Shown one piece after another: positions 34,888 through 43,041 of a stretch of DNA of 54,463 nt. The notes under the pieces were generated by a model. The model did not search any database and was not told the DNA's origin. It saw only the letters and a program-made list of their open reading frames with translations. How positions within the stretch are numbered: position 1 is the first letter of the stretch; every line of letters starts with the position of its first letter. Both the position numbers and the translations under genes were made by a program. Source of the DNA: an uncultured Collinsella sp. (GTDB lineage: Bacteria > Actinomycetota > Coriobacteriia > Coriobacteriales > Coriobacteriaceae); contig CAAEHI010000039.1 of assembly GCA_900755685.1 (NCBI GenBank), positions 1-54,463 on the forward strand, read 5' to 3'.

Positions 34888-35085
34888 TTAGGTTCCTGCT
34901 CCACTGAACCCACGCTTCCAGTCGAGACACTCCTCCTCGAAGATCTCCCCAGAGTCCCGCCTCTCGCGCCCCTCACGGAACTGTCCATATCAGTGTAGCC
35001 AATCCAAGCACAGCCCCACCGCACGGCCCAGTCGCTTCCGGTCCTGCGTGGCCCCGTGAAGGCGGAAGGGCGTGGTTGTCGTCAT
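34888..35085 (-). pseudogene. Small reading frame with an in-frame TGA
   Basis: An ATG at 35085 with AGAAAGGA 5 nt upstream opens a frame reading RKRLGRAVGLCLDWLH, then TGA (34990-34992), then continues in the same frame as GQFREGRERRDSGEIFEEEC up to TAA at 34888. The even charge pattern on both sides suggests one 65-residue protein interrupted by a nonsense change, or a 31-residue peptide. Not recognised. The CLDWLH tail loosely recalls the end of the CD1871A peptide at 31075, but that is weak. Confidence 0.35.
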
Positions 35086-35246
35086 CGCGTTCCTTTCTCC
35101 TCGTACCTTTTTGGGCATGCGTCACGGGCCCCCGCGCGGCGCTGAGAGCGAATCGGCGCAGGCTTGGGGCCAGTTGCGTAGAGGTTGAGGTTCGGGTTTC
35201 GCCGGCTTACGCAGCTTGGCGGGCAGAGCGCCCGGGCTCGCTGCGC

Positions 35247-35501
35247 CTAGGGCGCGGCGGGATCCGCGACGCCGGAGGTGTCGATCTCGCCCAGATTGGC
35301 GAGCTGCTCGATGAGGGGGAGGCCCATCGGGTCGTCCACCTCGACGCCGCCGAGCACGATGGTGCTGTCGCGTGTGTCTATATGGGTTGTGAACACGGCC
35401 GCGTCGAAACCCGAAGCGATAAAGCCAATGCCCGCGAGGACAACACCCGCGGCAACGAGCCCGCCCGCCACGGCGAGGTAGATCTTCTTCGCACTGGTCA
35501 T
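35247..35501 (-). CDS. Small membrane/exported protein of the PadR-DUF1700 operon
   Basis: An 84-residue protein with one N-terminal hydrophobic helix (IYLAVAGGLVAAGVVLAGIG) and an extracytoplasmic tail with DSTIVLGGVEVDDPMG. PadR-DUF1700 operons often continue with a DUF4097 adhesin-like gene that begins with a similar helix; this could be its truncated start or a short relative. The ATG at 35501 is preceded by AAAGGAG. It follows the DUF1700 gene by 15 nt. Confidence 0.6.
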   Translation of the reverse strand: MTSAKKIYLAVAGGLVAAGVVLAGIGFIASGFDAAVFTTHIDTRDSTIVLGGVEVDDPMGLPLIEQLANLGEIDTSGVADPAAP

Positions 35502-35516
35502 GGTACTCACTCCTTT

Positions 35517-36140
35517 CTACGCCGCGAGATGCGCGGCAGCGCCGCCCTTCTCGCCCTTACCCTTCCAGAAGGGCGAGGCGGCCTTCCTCGCCCAGAGCGC
35601 CGAGAGGCGCGCAATTTGTTTTGAGGCTGCCCAAGCGCCAGCACCAACGAAGAGCGCCACGCCGACGAGGCCGAGCCCCACGCCCGCCGAGGCGAGGGCG
35701 TACGGGAAGTGGCCGATGATGACGCCGCTTACGGCAAGCAGGAGCCCAACTACGCCCACGCCCCCGAGTGCCACCGCGACGATCCACACGCAGAGCGCCA
35801 GCACCCAGATGCAGATATAGACCGTGACGGCCACGGCGGCGAAGGCGGCGAGCAGCGGCACCCACACCGGGGAGCCCACGATGGCCAGCACCCACAGCAG
35901 CGCGGTGCTGCGCCGGCGCGTCCTCGCGATCGCGCGCGGCACGGCGGGCAGGTCGTCGAGCGTGGCCTCCGCCACCTCGCCGGGCGTGCCCATGGCGGCC
36001 ACGGCCTCCTCCTCGCTCATACCGTCCTCCATGCGGTCGGCGATGGCCTCCGCATAGAACGCCTTGGTCTCCTCCACCTGCTCGGCCGGCAGGCAGGCGA
36101 GCAGCTCGCCCAACCGGCCCAGAAACTCATCGCGCGTCAT
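35517..36140 (-). CDS. DUF1700 domain membrane protein
   Basis: A 207-residue protein. Residues 1-75 are the DUF1700 helical region (MTRDEFLGRLGELLACLP, EEEAVAAMGTPGEVA). Four or so membrane segments follow (about 85-185) with a short basic tail. DUF1700 proteins are commonly encoded beside PadR regulators and are thought to act with them, possibly as membrane-bound anti-regulators. The ATG at 36140 lies inside the end of the PadR gene (14-nt overlap) with GAGGAGG upstream, so the two are coupled. Confidence 0.9.
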   Translation of the reverse strand: MTRDEFLGRLGELLACLPAEQVEETKAFYAEAIADRMEDGMSEEEAVAAMGTPGEVAEATLDDLPAVPRAIARTRRRSTALLWVLAIVGSPVWVPLLAAFAAVAVTVYICIWVLALCVWIVAVALGGVGVVGLLLAVSGVIIGHFPYALASAGVGLGLVGVALFVGAGAWAASKQIARLSALWARKAASPFWKGKGEKGGAAAHLAA

Positions 36141-36447
36141 GGTGCGCCTCCTCAACGTATGCGTAAATCTCCCGTACGGACGGCCACTCGGCCAGGAACT
36201 CCTCGATGCGCGCTCGCCCGTCGTCCGTGATGCGGTAGTACCGGCGCAGCCGCCCGTTGTGCTCGGCGGAGCGCGCCGTGATGCACCCGGCCTTCTCCAG
36301 GCGCTTGAGCAGCGGGTAGAGCGTCGACTCCGTGAGCCCCATGCTCGCCGGTACGTCCTTCACGATCTGGTAGCCGTAGGACTCCTCGCCGGAGACGGCC
36401 GCGAGCACGCAGGCCTCCAGGAAGCCGCGCTTCATCTGTGCCTCCAT
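36127..36447 (-). CDS. PadR family transcriptional regulator
   Basis: A 106-residue PadR-type winged-helix regulator: MKRGFLEACVLAAVSGEESYGYQIVKDV, then LTESTLYPLLKRLEKAGCI and RRYYRITDDGRARIEEF. The ATG at 36447 is chosen for GGAGG 7 nt upstream. It overlaps DUF1700 by 14 nt, forming a PadR-DUF1700-small protein operon. An A+T-rich tract with TATAG repeats just upstream is the likely promoter and autorepression site. Confidence 0.93.
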   Translation of the reverse strand: MEAQMKRGFLEACVLAAVSGEESYGYQIVKDVPASMGLTESTLYPLLKRLEKAGCITARSAEHNGRLRRYYRITDDGRARIEEFLAEWPSVREIYAYVEEAHHDAR

Positions 36448-36465
36448 CCGCACACCTCCTCTCGT

Positions 36466-36502
36466 CATATACTATGCTATACACACTATACGATGCAAGG
36501 TA
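36466..36502 (-). promoter_or_regulatory. A+T-rich promoter region of the PadR operon
   Basis: On the minus strand TATAGTGTG, TATAGCA and TAGTATATGA follow one another about 10 bp apart, directly upstream of the PadR ribosome site, in otherwise G+C-rich DNA. Either TATAGT or TAGTAT could be a -10 element. The helical spacing fits binding by a dimeric regulator, but no known PadR operator consensus is seen. Confidence 0.35.
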
Positions 36503-37104
36503 TTAGACGTCAACTCTCATCGCGAAGATTCTCCGGCCCCTGCGCGCTGCGAACGTGATATCGCGGGGCGGTTGGCATTATGCATGAAACGTCAAGTAAC
36601 GCTCTTTTGATCCACTTCCACTCGGCCCCATATGCCTTGTACAACACCCCCCTTCAACCTTGGGTTCAAGGGAGCCGCTAGGCTGGGCGTGCCGGACGGT
36701 AAGGTCCTGGACGCGATGGTGGACTTCTCCGATGCCATAGGGGTCATGGGTCTACGCCGATGGAGGCCCACGCACGCGGCAGGGCTCGCCCGTCACCGCT
36801 GGTCGCCGGACGGTCCCCACGCCCCGCTCGCCAACGCGCAGGCGACAGCAGCAGTCCAGCGCTAGCTGGAGACGCCGGAATGCCCAGAAGATGCGTTTCC
36901 CATCACTGCGACAGAGCTTTTTGCAGGGGTGGCAATTTTTCCTAATATCGAGGTCAGCTTGGCTTCGGTAGCCACCTTGAGAGCATCGCCAATAGACTCT
37001 TCCTTTATGCGTTCGGCATAATCGTAGGCAATACCCAAAAATTCCAGTCCCGAGTAACAGGAGTACAATTGCTGCCAGTGTTGCCAGCTGTTGGGAGATG
37101 GAAG
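36503..37104. other. Intergenic region with possible gene remnants
   Basis: No confident gene. On the plus strand 36632-36868 is open and reads GVPDGKVLDAMVDFSDAIGV, which looks protein-like but is unrecognised. On the minus strand, about 37090-36862 reads GLEFLGIAYDYAERIKEES and EAKLTSILGKIATPAKSS up to a TAG, also protein-like, possibly the 3' end of a lost gene. Neither has a credible start. Confidence 0.3.
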
Positions 37105-38109
37105 ATGGACTGCGATGGCTACCCATGCGTTCCCATGCCGTTGATGTGCACCGCCTTTGTGCCGGGGCAGATTGACGCTGCGGTTGCAGGCATTTCCGAC
37201 CCCAATTCGCGTGCCATTGCCACGGCAGAAGCGCTGTACTTTCGCGGACAGGCCACGCTCGCCGCCGAGGCAGCACGCCCCTATCTTGACGCCACCGACC
37301 CCGCACTGCGCTATTCCGCATGCCTTATCTGCGGATATGCCAGTCTGTCGCTCAATCGTATCGCCGATGCCCGCCGTTGCCTTGCGGGCATCCTCGATAC
37401 GCCAACTGACGAGGAATCGCCCGCCGTCCACGCCACGCATATCCTATTCGCCTCCGCCGCGAGCGTCCTGCTGCACTTGCCTTCCCCGCATTCCGCCGAA
37501 GAGTTTTATCCGCTTGCGGCGCATCTGCCCGAAGGCCTGCGACTGTTCGCCAGCTACATGATGGCGCATGCCCTGTACCTGCGCGGCGAATATGGCCGCA
37601 GTCTGGGCATGGCGGAAAACGCCCTGATCATGAAACAGGGAAGTTATCCCATCTCGGAGCTGTTCCTGCACCTGTCGGCTTCCATGGCATGCATGAGCCT
37701 CAAGGACATCGACGCCGCAAAGGCACACTTCGGAGCCGCTTGGGACGTTGCGCGTCCCGACGGCCTTATTGAGCTCATTGGCGAGCATCACGGCCTTTTA
37801 CAGGGGCTTATCGAGGCATGCCTAAAAACGCAATACCCTGACGACTTCGCGCGCATCATCGAGATCACGTACCGCTTCAGCTACGGCTGGCGGCGCATCC
37901 ACAACCCCGATTCGGGCGAGGACGTTGCCGACGATCTAACGACCACGGAATTCACCATGGCCATGCTCGCCTGTCGTGGGTGGACCAACGCCGAAATCGC
38001 ACGCCATATGGGAGTATCGCCGGGCACCGTCAAAAACCGCCTATCCGGCGTATACGCAAAGCTTGGCATCGGCACACGCGCCGAGCTGGTCACGCATATG
38101 TTACGTTAG
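37105..38109 (+). CDS. LuxR-type HTH transcriptional regulator with helical sensor region
   Basis: A 334-residue regulator. The last 65 residues are a LuxR/GerE helix-turn-helix (TEFTMAMLACRGWTNAEIARHM, VSPGTVKNRLSGVYAKLGI). The preceding 250 residues are helical, Ala-rich and TPR-like (ALYFRGQATLAAEAARPYL, HALYLRGEYGRSLGMAENAL), probably an interaction or sensor domain. The start is uncertain; the ATG at 37105 follows GGGAGATGG, and 37069 or 37144 are alternatives. It lies 155 bp before the giant surface protein gene on the same strand and is the natural candidate for its regulator. Confidence 0.88.
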   Translation: MDCDGYPCVPMPLMCTAFVPGQIDAAVAGISDPNSRAIATAEALYFRGQATLAAEAARPYLDATDPALRYSACLICGYASLSLNRIADARRCLAGILDTPTDEESPAVHATHILFASAASVLLHLPSPHSAEEFYPLAAHLPEGLRLFASYMMAHALYLRGEYGRSLGMAENALIMKQGSYPISELFLHLSASMACMSLKDIDAAKAHFGAAWDVARPDGLIELIGEHHGLLQGLIEACLKTQYPDDFARIIEITYRFSYGWRRIHNPDSGEDVADDLTTTEFTMAMLACRGWTNAEIARHMGVSPGTVKNRLSGVYAKLGIGTRAELVTHMLR

Positions 38110-38264
38110 CGACCGGACTACCAAGCGCATCGAACGCGTTCCGGAACCCGACGCTTCGCTCGATCAATTTGGACATTTTGACCCTTGAACGGCACTACCG
38201 CCACGGGGCGCCTTCTCGCAAAATTGGATTATTTCCACCGATACCTGCGGGATGGGAGCCAAAG

Positions 38265-41200
38265 ATGCTTGATCGCCGTTCGTTACTTGTTGCCGGAGCG
38301 TCCTCGCTGGCGAGCATTATGTTGCCGCGCGTGCCGGGAAGCGCAAACGCCTTCATATTGCCGTTCGCCCCCGCCGAGGCATACGCCGACGAAGATGATC
38401 CCTTCAAGGTCTTGGTGCTCTCGCGCACCATGTTTGGTGTGGTCGTGGTCGACGTCGCCAACAAGAATACGCCCATCACGGGTGCCCAGGTCACGCTCAT
38501 ATCGCGCTATGCCGCAGGCAAGCAGCTCACCGCCACGACCGATGACGAAGGCACGGCCATCTTTGAGGTCGCGCCGCTTTCGGAAGGCTACGTGGACGAG
38601 GCGACGCTTCTCGACGCGTACGACTTTAACGGCGGCATTTCCATTAGCATGGCAGGCTACCGCGATGTCGAGATTCCCCTCGCGCGTGTCCAAGGCGGCA
38701 CCGCCATTACCGCACCCACACGTCCGCTCTCCGATGGCGAGCCGTACTTCCGCCAGCTCACATTCGACGAATGGGACATTCAGTACGCCGACGCTACGTT
38801 CATGGCAATGCCAGCGGACGAAGCAGCAAACGATCAGCCCGACACGCACGCTTTTACCGTGCAGGCCCATCTGCCGCAGGGCGGGCAGGCAACGTTGCAT
38901 ATCAATAAAGTGATGCCCGCTGCGGGCAGCTCATCCGAAACCGTCACGCAGATTGGCCAAGTCAAGGCCAGCGCATCGGGCGCGGATAATCTGGCGACGT
39001 TCACGCTCAAAGACAAGTTCCTCGATGCAGCGTCGAGCCTTCTGGAAGAAGGATGCAAGCTGCGCTTTGTCCTCGGCTACCAAGGCAAAACCTACACGCT
39101 CTCCTCCCCCATGGCCGTTGTTACCGCGCCGGCGGCAAAGGCGGAATCCGGATCGACCACTATCGTCCCCACCACTATGGACCAAGAGATCACTCCGTTT
39201 GATTTCCCCGCAGCGTTTCCCGGCATCGGCGGCAATAAGTTCACGTGTTGGATGCCCACATTTCCGATTCTCTTCGATTTCTCGTTTGCTGGATACGTGC
39301 TGTTTGGCGGAGGATACAAACCAGCCAGCTATATGAACGATTCGGGCAACCCTGATCCGGAATACTGGAAGAAATCGCCGCGTGAGTCGGGCGCCAAGCA
39401 GGCAAACCGCTACCTCGACGAGATGGAGGGGAAGTGGAATCAGTACAAAAGTATGAGTGCCGGTTCGGGCACCGATCCAAGAAACACCAAGCTCCTTCGC
39501 CACCATTGCACGCCGCTGTTCACGATGGATATCGCCACACAGCTGTACGGCTCGCTCGCCTACGATTGGGTGGGCAAAACCTGGGGTAACAACAACGACC
39601 CCGCATACGGCAATATTAAGGCCCTCTTCCAGGTAAGAACCGACCTCAATTGGACCGAGCAGTTTACCCTAGGACCGGTGCCGTTTTTCCTAAACGTCAA
39701 CCCCTGGGTGCTGGCGAAGCTGGCGCTCGCCGTGGGTGCCCACACGCACGGCAGCGGCGCGGCGTTTTTCAAAAACATTTCGCTCGACTATTCAAACACG
39801 TCGGGCTCGTTCACCATCCAGATCGGGCTTGCCGTCACCTTTGGCGCCGGCGTTGCAGGCGTCGCTTCGTCCGCCGTGCGCGGCGCCGCATCCCTCACGC
39901 TGTTCATTGGGTACGAGAAGGCAGATGGACACCAGCTTCCGCGACTGCGCGTAGGTGCAGACGTCGATGTCGATGTGATACTCCAGTTCGTGATGTTCAA
40001 GTGGACCACCAAGGCTTGGTCGGGGTCGTGGCCCACACTCCTCGATTCGTGGAATATGTCGGTGAACAACGGCGACCAGTATGTACTCCAGCGCTCTGAG
40101 CTCGCATTGGGTGGAGATACGCCCTATACACTAGATGCCTGCTTCGGCTCAGCCGGCAACGCCGAGGCGGGCGGCGTGCCGCAATTTATCGCATCGGCCA
40201 CCATCGTCACCAACGCCGAGCTGCTCGCACGCGCCGAGGTTAAGGCCACTGCCGTAAACGTCGCTTCTGTCGTACGCGATTGGAATCAAGCGGTCACGCG
40301 TATTGAGCTCGAGGCGGATGCAGAGAGCGACGACACGGGACAGGTCGAACATTTCGTCCATGCACTGATGGAAAACGACGAAAACGCCGCGCCGATGTAC
40401 GAGTACGCCTATATCGGCCAGACGACGAACGCCGTTGCTGACCCGAACGCCAATTCTGCCGGCGTGTCGGAGGACGAGCGTGGCGGCATCAAACCCTCGA
40501 GCGACAACGTGCTGTTTGCTGGCGTGCTCAGCGAAGCTCACATGAAGCTGGCAAGGATTGCCGGCGTAGAATGCCTGTTCCGTATCGCCTCGGTGCGCTA
40601 CGGCGACAATGGTCGCTCGCGCCTGGTGGTGCACACAAAGGCAAACGGCACGTGGTCCGCTCCCACGCCCGTGGACTTTCCCCTTGGGTTTGGCGAGGGC
40701 GATGTGGAGCGCAACGGCATATTCGATTACGACTTCGACGTGGTGGAATATACAGACGGAAGAGGAAACCAGGACGCCTACGTGCTGCTGGTCTCGGGCG
40801 AGCGCCCCGCCGGCGACAACACCCTTTTCGATACGGCGAGCACATCCGGCATACTGTCCGTTGTGCGCCTGCGCATAAGCAACGACGAAGTTCGCGTGAT
40901 ATCGCACACGTCGTGGCGCAGCATCTCGCGCGGCCGCCTTCAGGAGGATGGCTACCATTGCCTGCAGTGCCCGCGTATCACGGTGGGCAAGACGCTGGTC
41001 GACGGGCGCCTGTCGGGCGCTTACCTCCACCGCCGCGGAACCACCGCAGAGAAGGCGCTCGGCAGCGAGGCCGAGGTTGCGCTGGAATGCTTTACCCTGT
41101 GGTCGGATAATTTGGGCGACAGTCTCACGTTCCGTCAGGTCCTCCACTTTCCGCAGGCACCATCGAGCATCGAGCTGGGCGCGCCCGAGAATATCAACGG

Positions 41201-42650
41201 CAAAATGGTGGTGCCCGTTGCATACGAGACTGCAGGCGGTTGTGGCTGCGCGTCGTACGCCGTGATCGGCCAGTCCATCGCGGGTTGGGGCGTTATGTCG
41301 CCAGATGCCACAGTACCCCACGCGGTGCCGTGGCCACAACATTCGGGCTTTTTGGCAACCGTCAACGAGCAACTGCAGCATATTACTTGGACGCGAGGCG
41401 CATCGGCATTTGCAACGCAGCCCGTGGGTGCCGCAGGCTGTGGCCCAGCATCGTTTAGCGTAAGCAACAACGGCAGGTGCGTACTCTATGTAGAGAACAC
41501 CGATGGCAAGGTGGGACAAACCTACGACGAAGAAGGCAACCCGGTAGCAGTGATGGGCAAGCACTTCCGCATCTTCGCCAGCACCTTGGCAGGCGATCTG
41601 TTTACGGAGCCGTTCGTGATGTGCGAGCTAGACCATCCCGTCGATCAGATAACGACATTTTTAACGTCGGGAGGCATGCTCTCCGCGCTCGCCACGCACA
41701 TTGTGAGCGCGGAGAAGAGCGAGGCAGAGCTGCACGGCATCGAAGTGCCCTTGGTGGCGTGTGCCACTCCGACGGGCGCGGTCGCTACCTCGGGCGCGGT
41801 GGTGCCCGGAGCAGCAGGCGAATCCTTCATGGTCACGGTGCGAAACGACGGCAACACCTTGCTGACCGCCGGCACGATCGATCTATACCGAGAGGGCTCC
41901 AGCCAGCCGTTCTCCAGCGCATCCATCGGATTCGGAATGAACGCACGCATGGCTTCGATCTACGATCCAGAGCTTGCCGAGGACGCTTCGGCCAACGACA
42001 TGGCACATGTGAAGTACGCGCTCGAGACGCTGGGCGCACGTTTTGCAACGCACCCGCTGGTAGCCGACAACGGCAACGCCGTGCTGGCACCGGGTTGCAC
42101 GGCACAGTTCCGCATGAGCTTCGCCATCCCCGAGAGTTGGAGCGACGAAGTGGGCAAACGCGTAACGCTGTATGCGAAGGCACGTAATCTGGTGGCGCTC
42201 GATCCCGTAACGCTCGAGGAAATTCGACCGGGCGCAAACTCGACGCTGGGTGCCGTACTGCACGAGCTTCATGTGCCCGACGCGGCATGCGAACGCTCAA
42301 AAGTTCAGGTCGGCGTATGCGACAGCGCGGATACGACGGGGCTTCACGATGCACCGATGACGGCGGACGGCGGTGGCGACTCGAGTGGCGGCGGTACCGA
42401 CAAGGGCGGCGGCTCCGGCGGAAGCAGCTCCGGTGGCGGCAGTGGCTCTGGCAGCGGCAAGGATCACGGCAATAACAAGCATTCCGGAAAAGCGGGCGTG
42501 CTTGCGGGCACGAGCGATGTCAACGCTCCCCTCATGGCAGCCGCTGCAGCACTCGCCGCAGCTGGCGCCGGCCTTGTCGCCTACAGCGCCCGCCGCACGG
42601 CGCTCGAAACCGACACTGCCGATGAGGTCAATTCTGATAAGCCTCGCTAG
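38265..42650 (+). CDS. Giant Tat-exported surface protein
   Basis: A 1461-residue secreted protein of unknown function. The N-terminus MLDRRSLLVAGASSLASIML has a twin-Arg motif and hydrophobic core. A carboxypeptidase-regulatory-like beta domain follows (about 50-110; NKNTPITGAQVTLIS, TDDEGTAIFEV). The long middle contains beta-rich and Trp-containing segments without a recognised catalytic motif. Near the end is a Gly/Ser-rich linker, then a membrane helix (APLMAAAAALAAAGAGLVAY) and basic SARRT, as in wall or membrane anchors, but no LPxTG. The ATG at 38265 follows GGGAG; the frame is open further upstream. Confidence 0.88.
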   Translation: MLDRRSLLVAGASSLASIMLPRVPGSANAFILPFAPAEAYADEDDPFKVLVLSRTMFGVVVVDVANKNTPITGAQVTLISRYAAGKQLTATTDDEGTAIFEVAPLSEGYVDEATLLDAYDFNGGISISMAGYRDVEIPLARVQGGTAITAPTRPLSDGEPYFRQLTFDEWDIQYADATFMAMPADEAANDQPDTHAFTVQAHLPQGGQATLHINKVMPAAGSSSETVTQIGQVKASASGADNLATFTLKDKFLDAASSLLEEGCKLRFVLGYQGKTYTLSSPMAVVTAPAAKAESGSTTIVPTTMDQEITPFDFPAAFPGIGGNKFTCWMPTFPILFDFSFAGYVLFGGGYKPASYMNDSGNPDPEYWKKSPRESGAKQANRYLDEMEGKWNQYKSMSAGSGTDPRNTKLLRHHCTPLFTMDIATQLYGSLAYDWVGKTWGNNNDPAYGNIKALFQVRTDLNWTEQFTLGPVPFFLNVNPWVLAKLALAVGAHTHGSGAAFFKNISLDYSNTSGSFTIQIGLAVTFGAGVAGVASSAVRGAASLTLFIGYEKADGHQLPRLRVGADVDVDVILQFVMFKWTTKAWSGSWPTLLDSWNMSVNNGDQYVLQRSELALGGDTPYTLDACFGSAGNAEAGGVPQFIASATIVTNAELLARAEVKATAVNVASVVRDWNQAVTRIELEADAESDDTGQVEHFVHALMENDENAAPMYEYAYIGQTTNAVADPNANSAGVSEDERGGIKPSSDNVLFAGVLSEAHMKLARIAGVECLFRIASVRYGDNGRSRLVVHTKANGTWSAPTPVDFPLGFGEGDVERNGIFDYDFDVVEYTDGRGNQDAYVLLVSGERPAGDNTLFDTASTSGILSVVRLRISNDEVRVISHTSWRSISRGRLQEDGYHCLQCPRITVGKTLVDGRLSGAYLHRRGTTAEKALGSEAEVALECFTLWSDNLGDSLTFRQVLHFPQAPSSIELGAPENINGKMVVPVAYETAGGCGCASYAVIGQSIAGWGVMSPDATVPHAVPWPQHSGFLATVNEQLQHITWTRGASAFATQPVGAAGCGPASFSVSNNGRCVLYVENTDGKVGQTYDEEGNPVAVMGKHFRIFASTLAGDLFTEPFVMCELDHPVDQITTFLTSGGMLSALATHIVSAEKSEAELHGIEVPLVACATPTGAVATSGAVVPGAAGESFMVTVRNDGNTLLTAGTIDLYREGSSQPFSSASIGFGMNARMASIYDPELAEDASANDMAHVKYALETLGARFATHPLVADNGNAVLAPGCTAQFRMSFAIPESWSDEVGKRVTLYAKARNLVALDPVTLEEIRPGANSTLGAVLHELHVPDAACERSKVQVGVCDSADTTGLHDAPMTADGGGDSSGGGTDKGGGSGGSSSGGGSGSGSGKDHGNNKHSGKAGVLAGTSDVNAPLMAAAAALAAAGAGLVAYSARRTALETDTADEVNSDKPR

Positions 42651-42697
42651 CTCCTAGTTACTTTTGTGAGAGGCGCCAACTCGGCTCATCGAACATC

Positions 42698-42735
42698 AAA
42701 TGGGCTGGTTCTGAATACCCAGAGCCAGCCCATTT
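42698..42735. terminator. Terminator after the surface protein gene
   Basis: AAATGGGCTGG and CCAGCCCATTT are perfect 11-bp arms, extended inward by TCTG/CAGA across one mismatch. The flanking A and T tracts are within the stem, so it can work in both directions. It lies 48 nt after the surface protein stop. Confidence 0.75.
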
Positions 42736-42958
42736 CGCATTAGATATCATCAGGGGAGTCGAGTTCTGCCTCGAGCTTGGCACGGCGTCTTTTCGCCAAC
42801 AATCCGCACGACATGTCTTCGACAGCGTATCCAACCGCAAACGCAGCAAGACACATTCGGCCGTCTTCAAACTTACTCGGACAGAGCCGACTCGGTTTTG
42901 TCCGAGTAAACGAATCTCCATCGAACTCCGAACGATTGTTCGATGGATTTCGTGTTGG
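42736..42958. other. Intergenic region with two hairpins upstream of the topoisomerase operon
   Basis: No gene seen. Two inverted repeats are present: TTACTCGGACA/TGTCCGAGTAA (about 42872-42909) and TCCATCGAAC/GTTCGATGGA (about 42917-42948), one after the other just before the promoter. They could be regulator sites or a terminator protecting the operon. Confidence 0.45.
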
Positions 42959-42987
42959 TTGGAATCGTCTGTGGGCTGGGCTATGCT
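42959..42987 (+). promoter_or_regulatory. Sigma70-type promoter of the topoisomerase operon
   Basis: TTGGAA at 42959-42964 and TATGCT at 42982-42987 are separated by 17 bp, 55 bp before the ATG of the B subunit. Fits the sigma70 consensus in four of six bases at each box. No experimental support. Confidence 0.45.
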
Positions 42988-43041
42988 ACCTTGACTATCT
43001 ATATGACTTAAACGCAGCAAGGGAGCACCGAGAGAGCGAGT

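Noticed and set aside
40149..41564. 471-codon minus-strand frame inside the surface protein gene
   Set aside because: Antisense shadow; no start signal and no recognisable domain.
42400..42650. LPxTG sorting signal in the giant surface protein
   Set aside because: The tail has a membrane helix and basic end, but the sequence before it (LAGTSD) does not match a known sortase motif.
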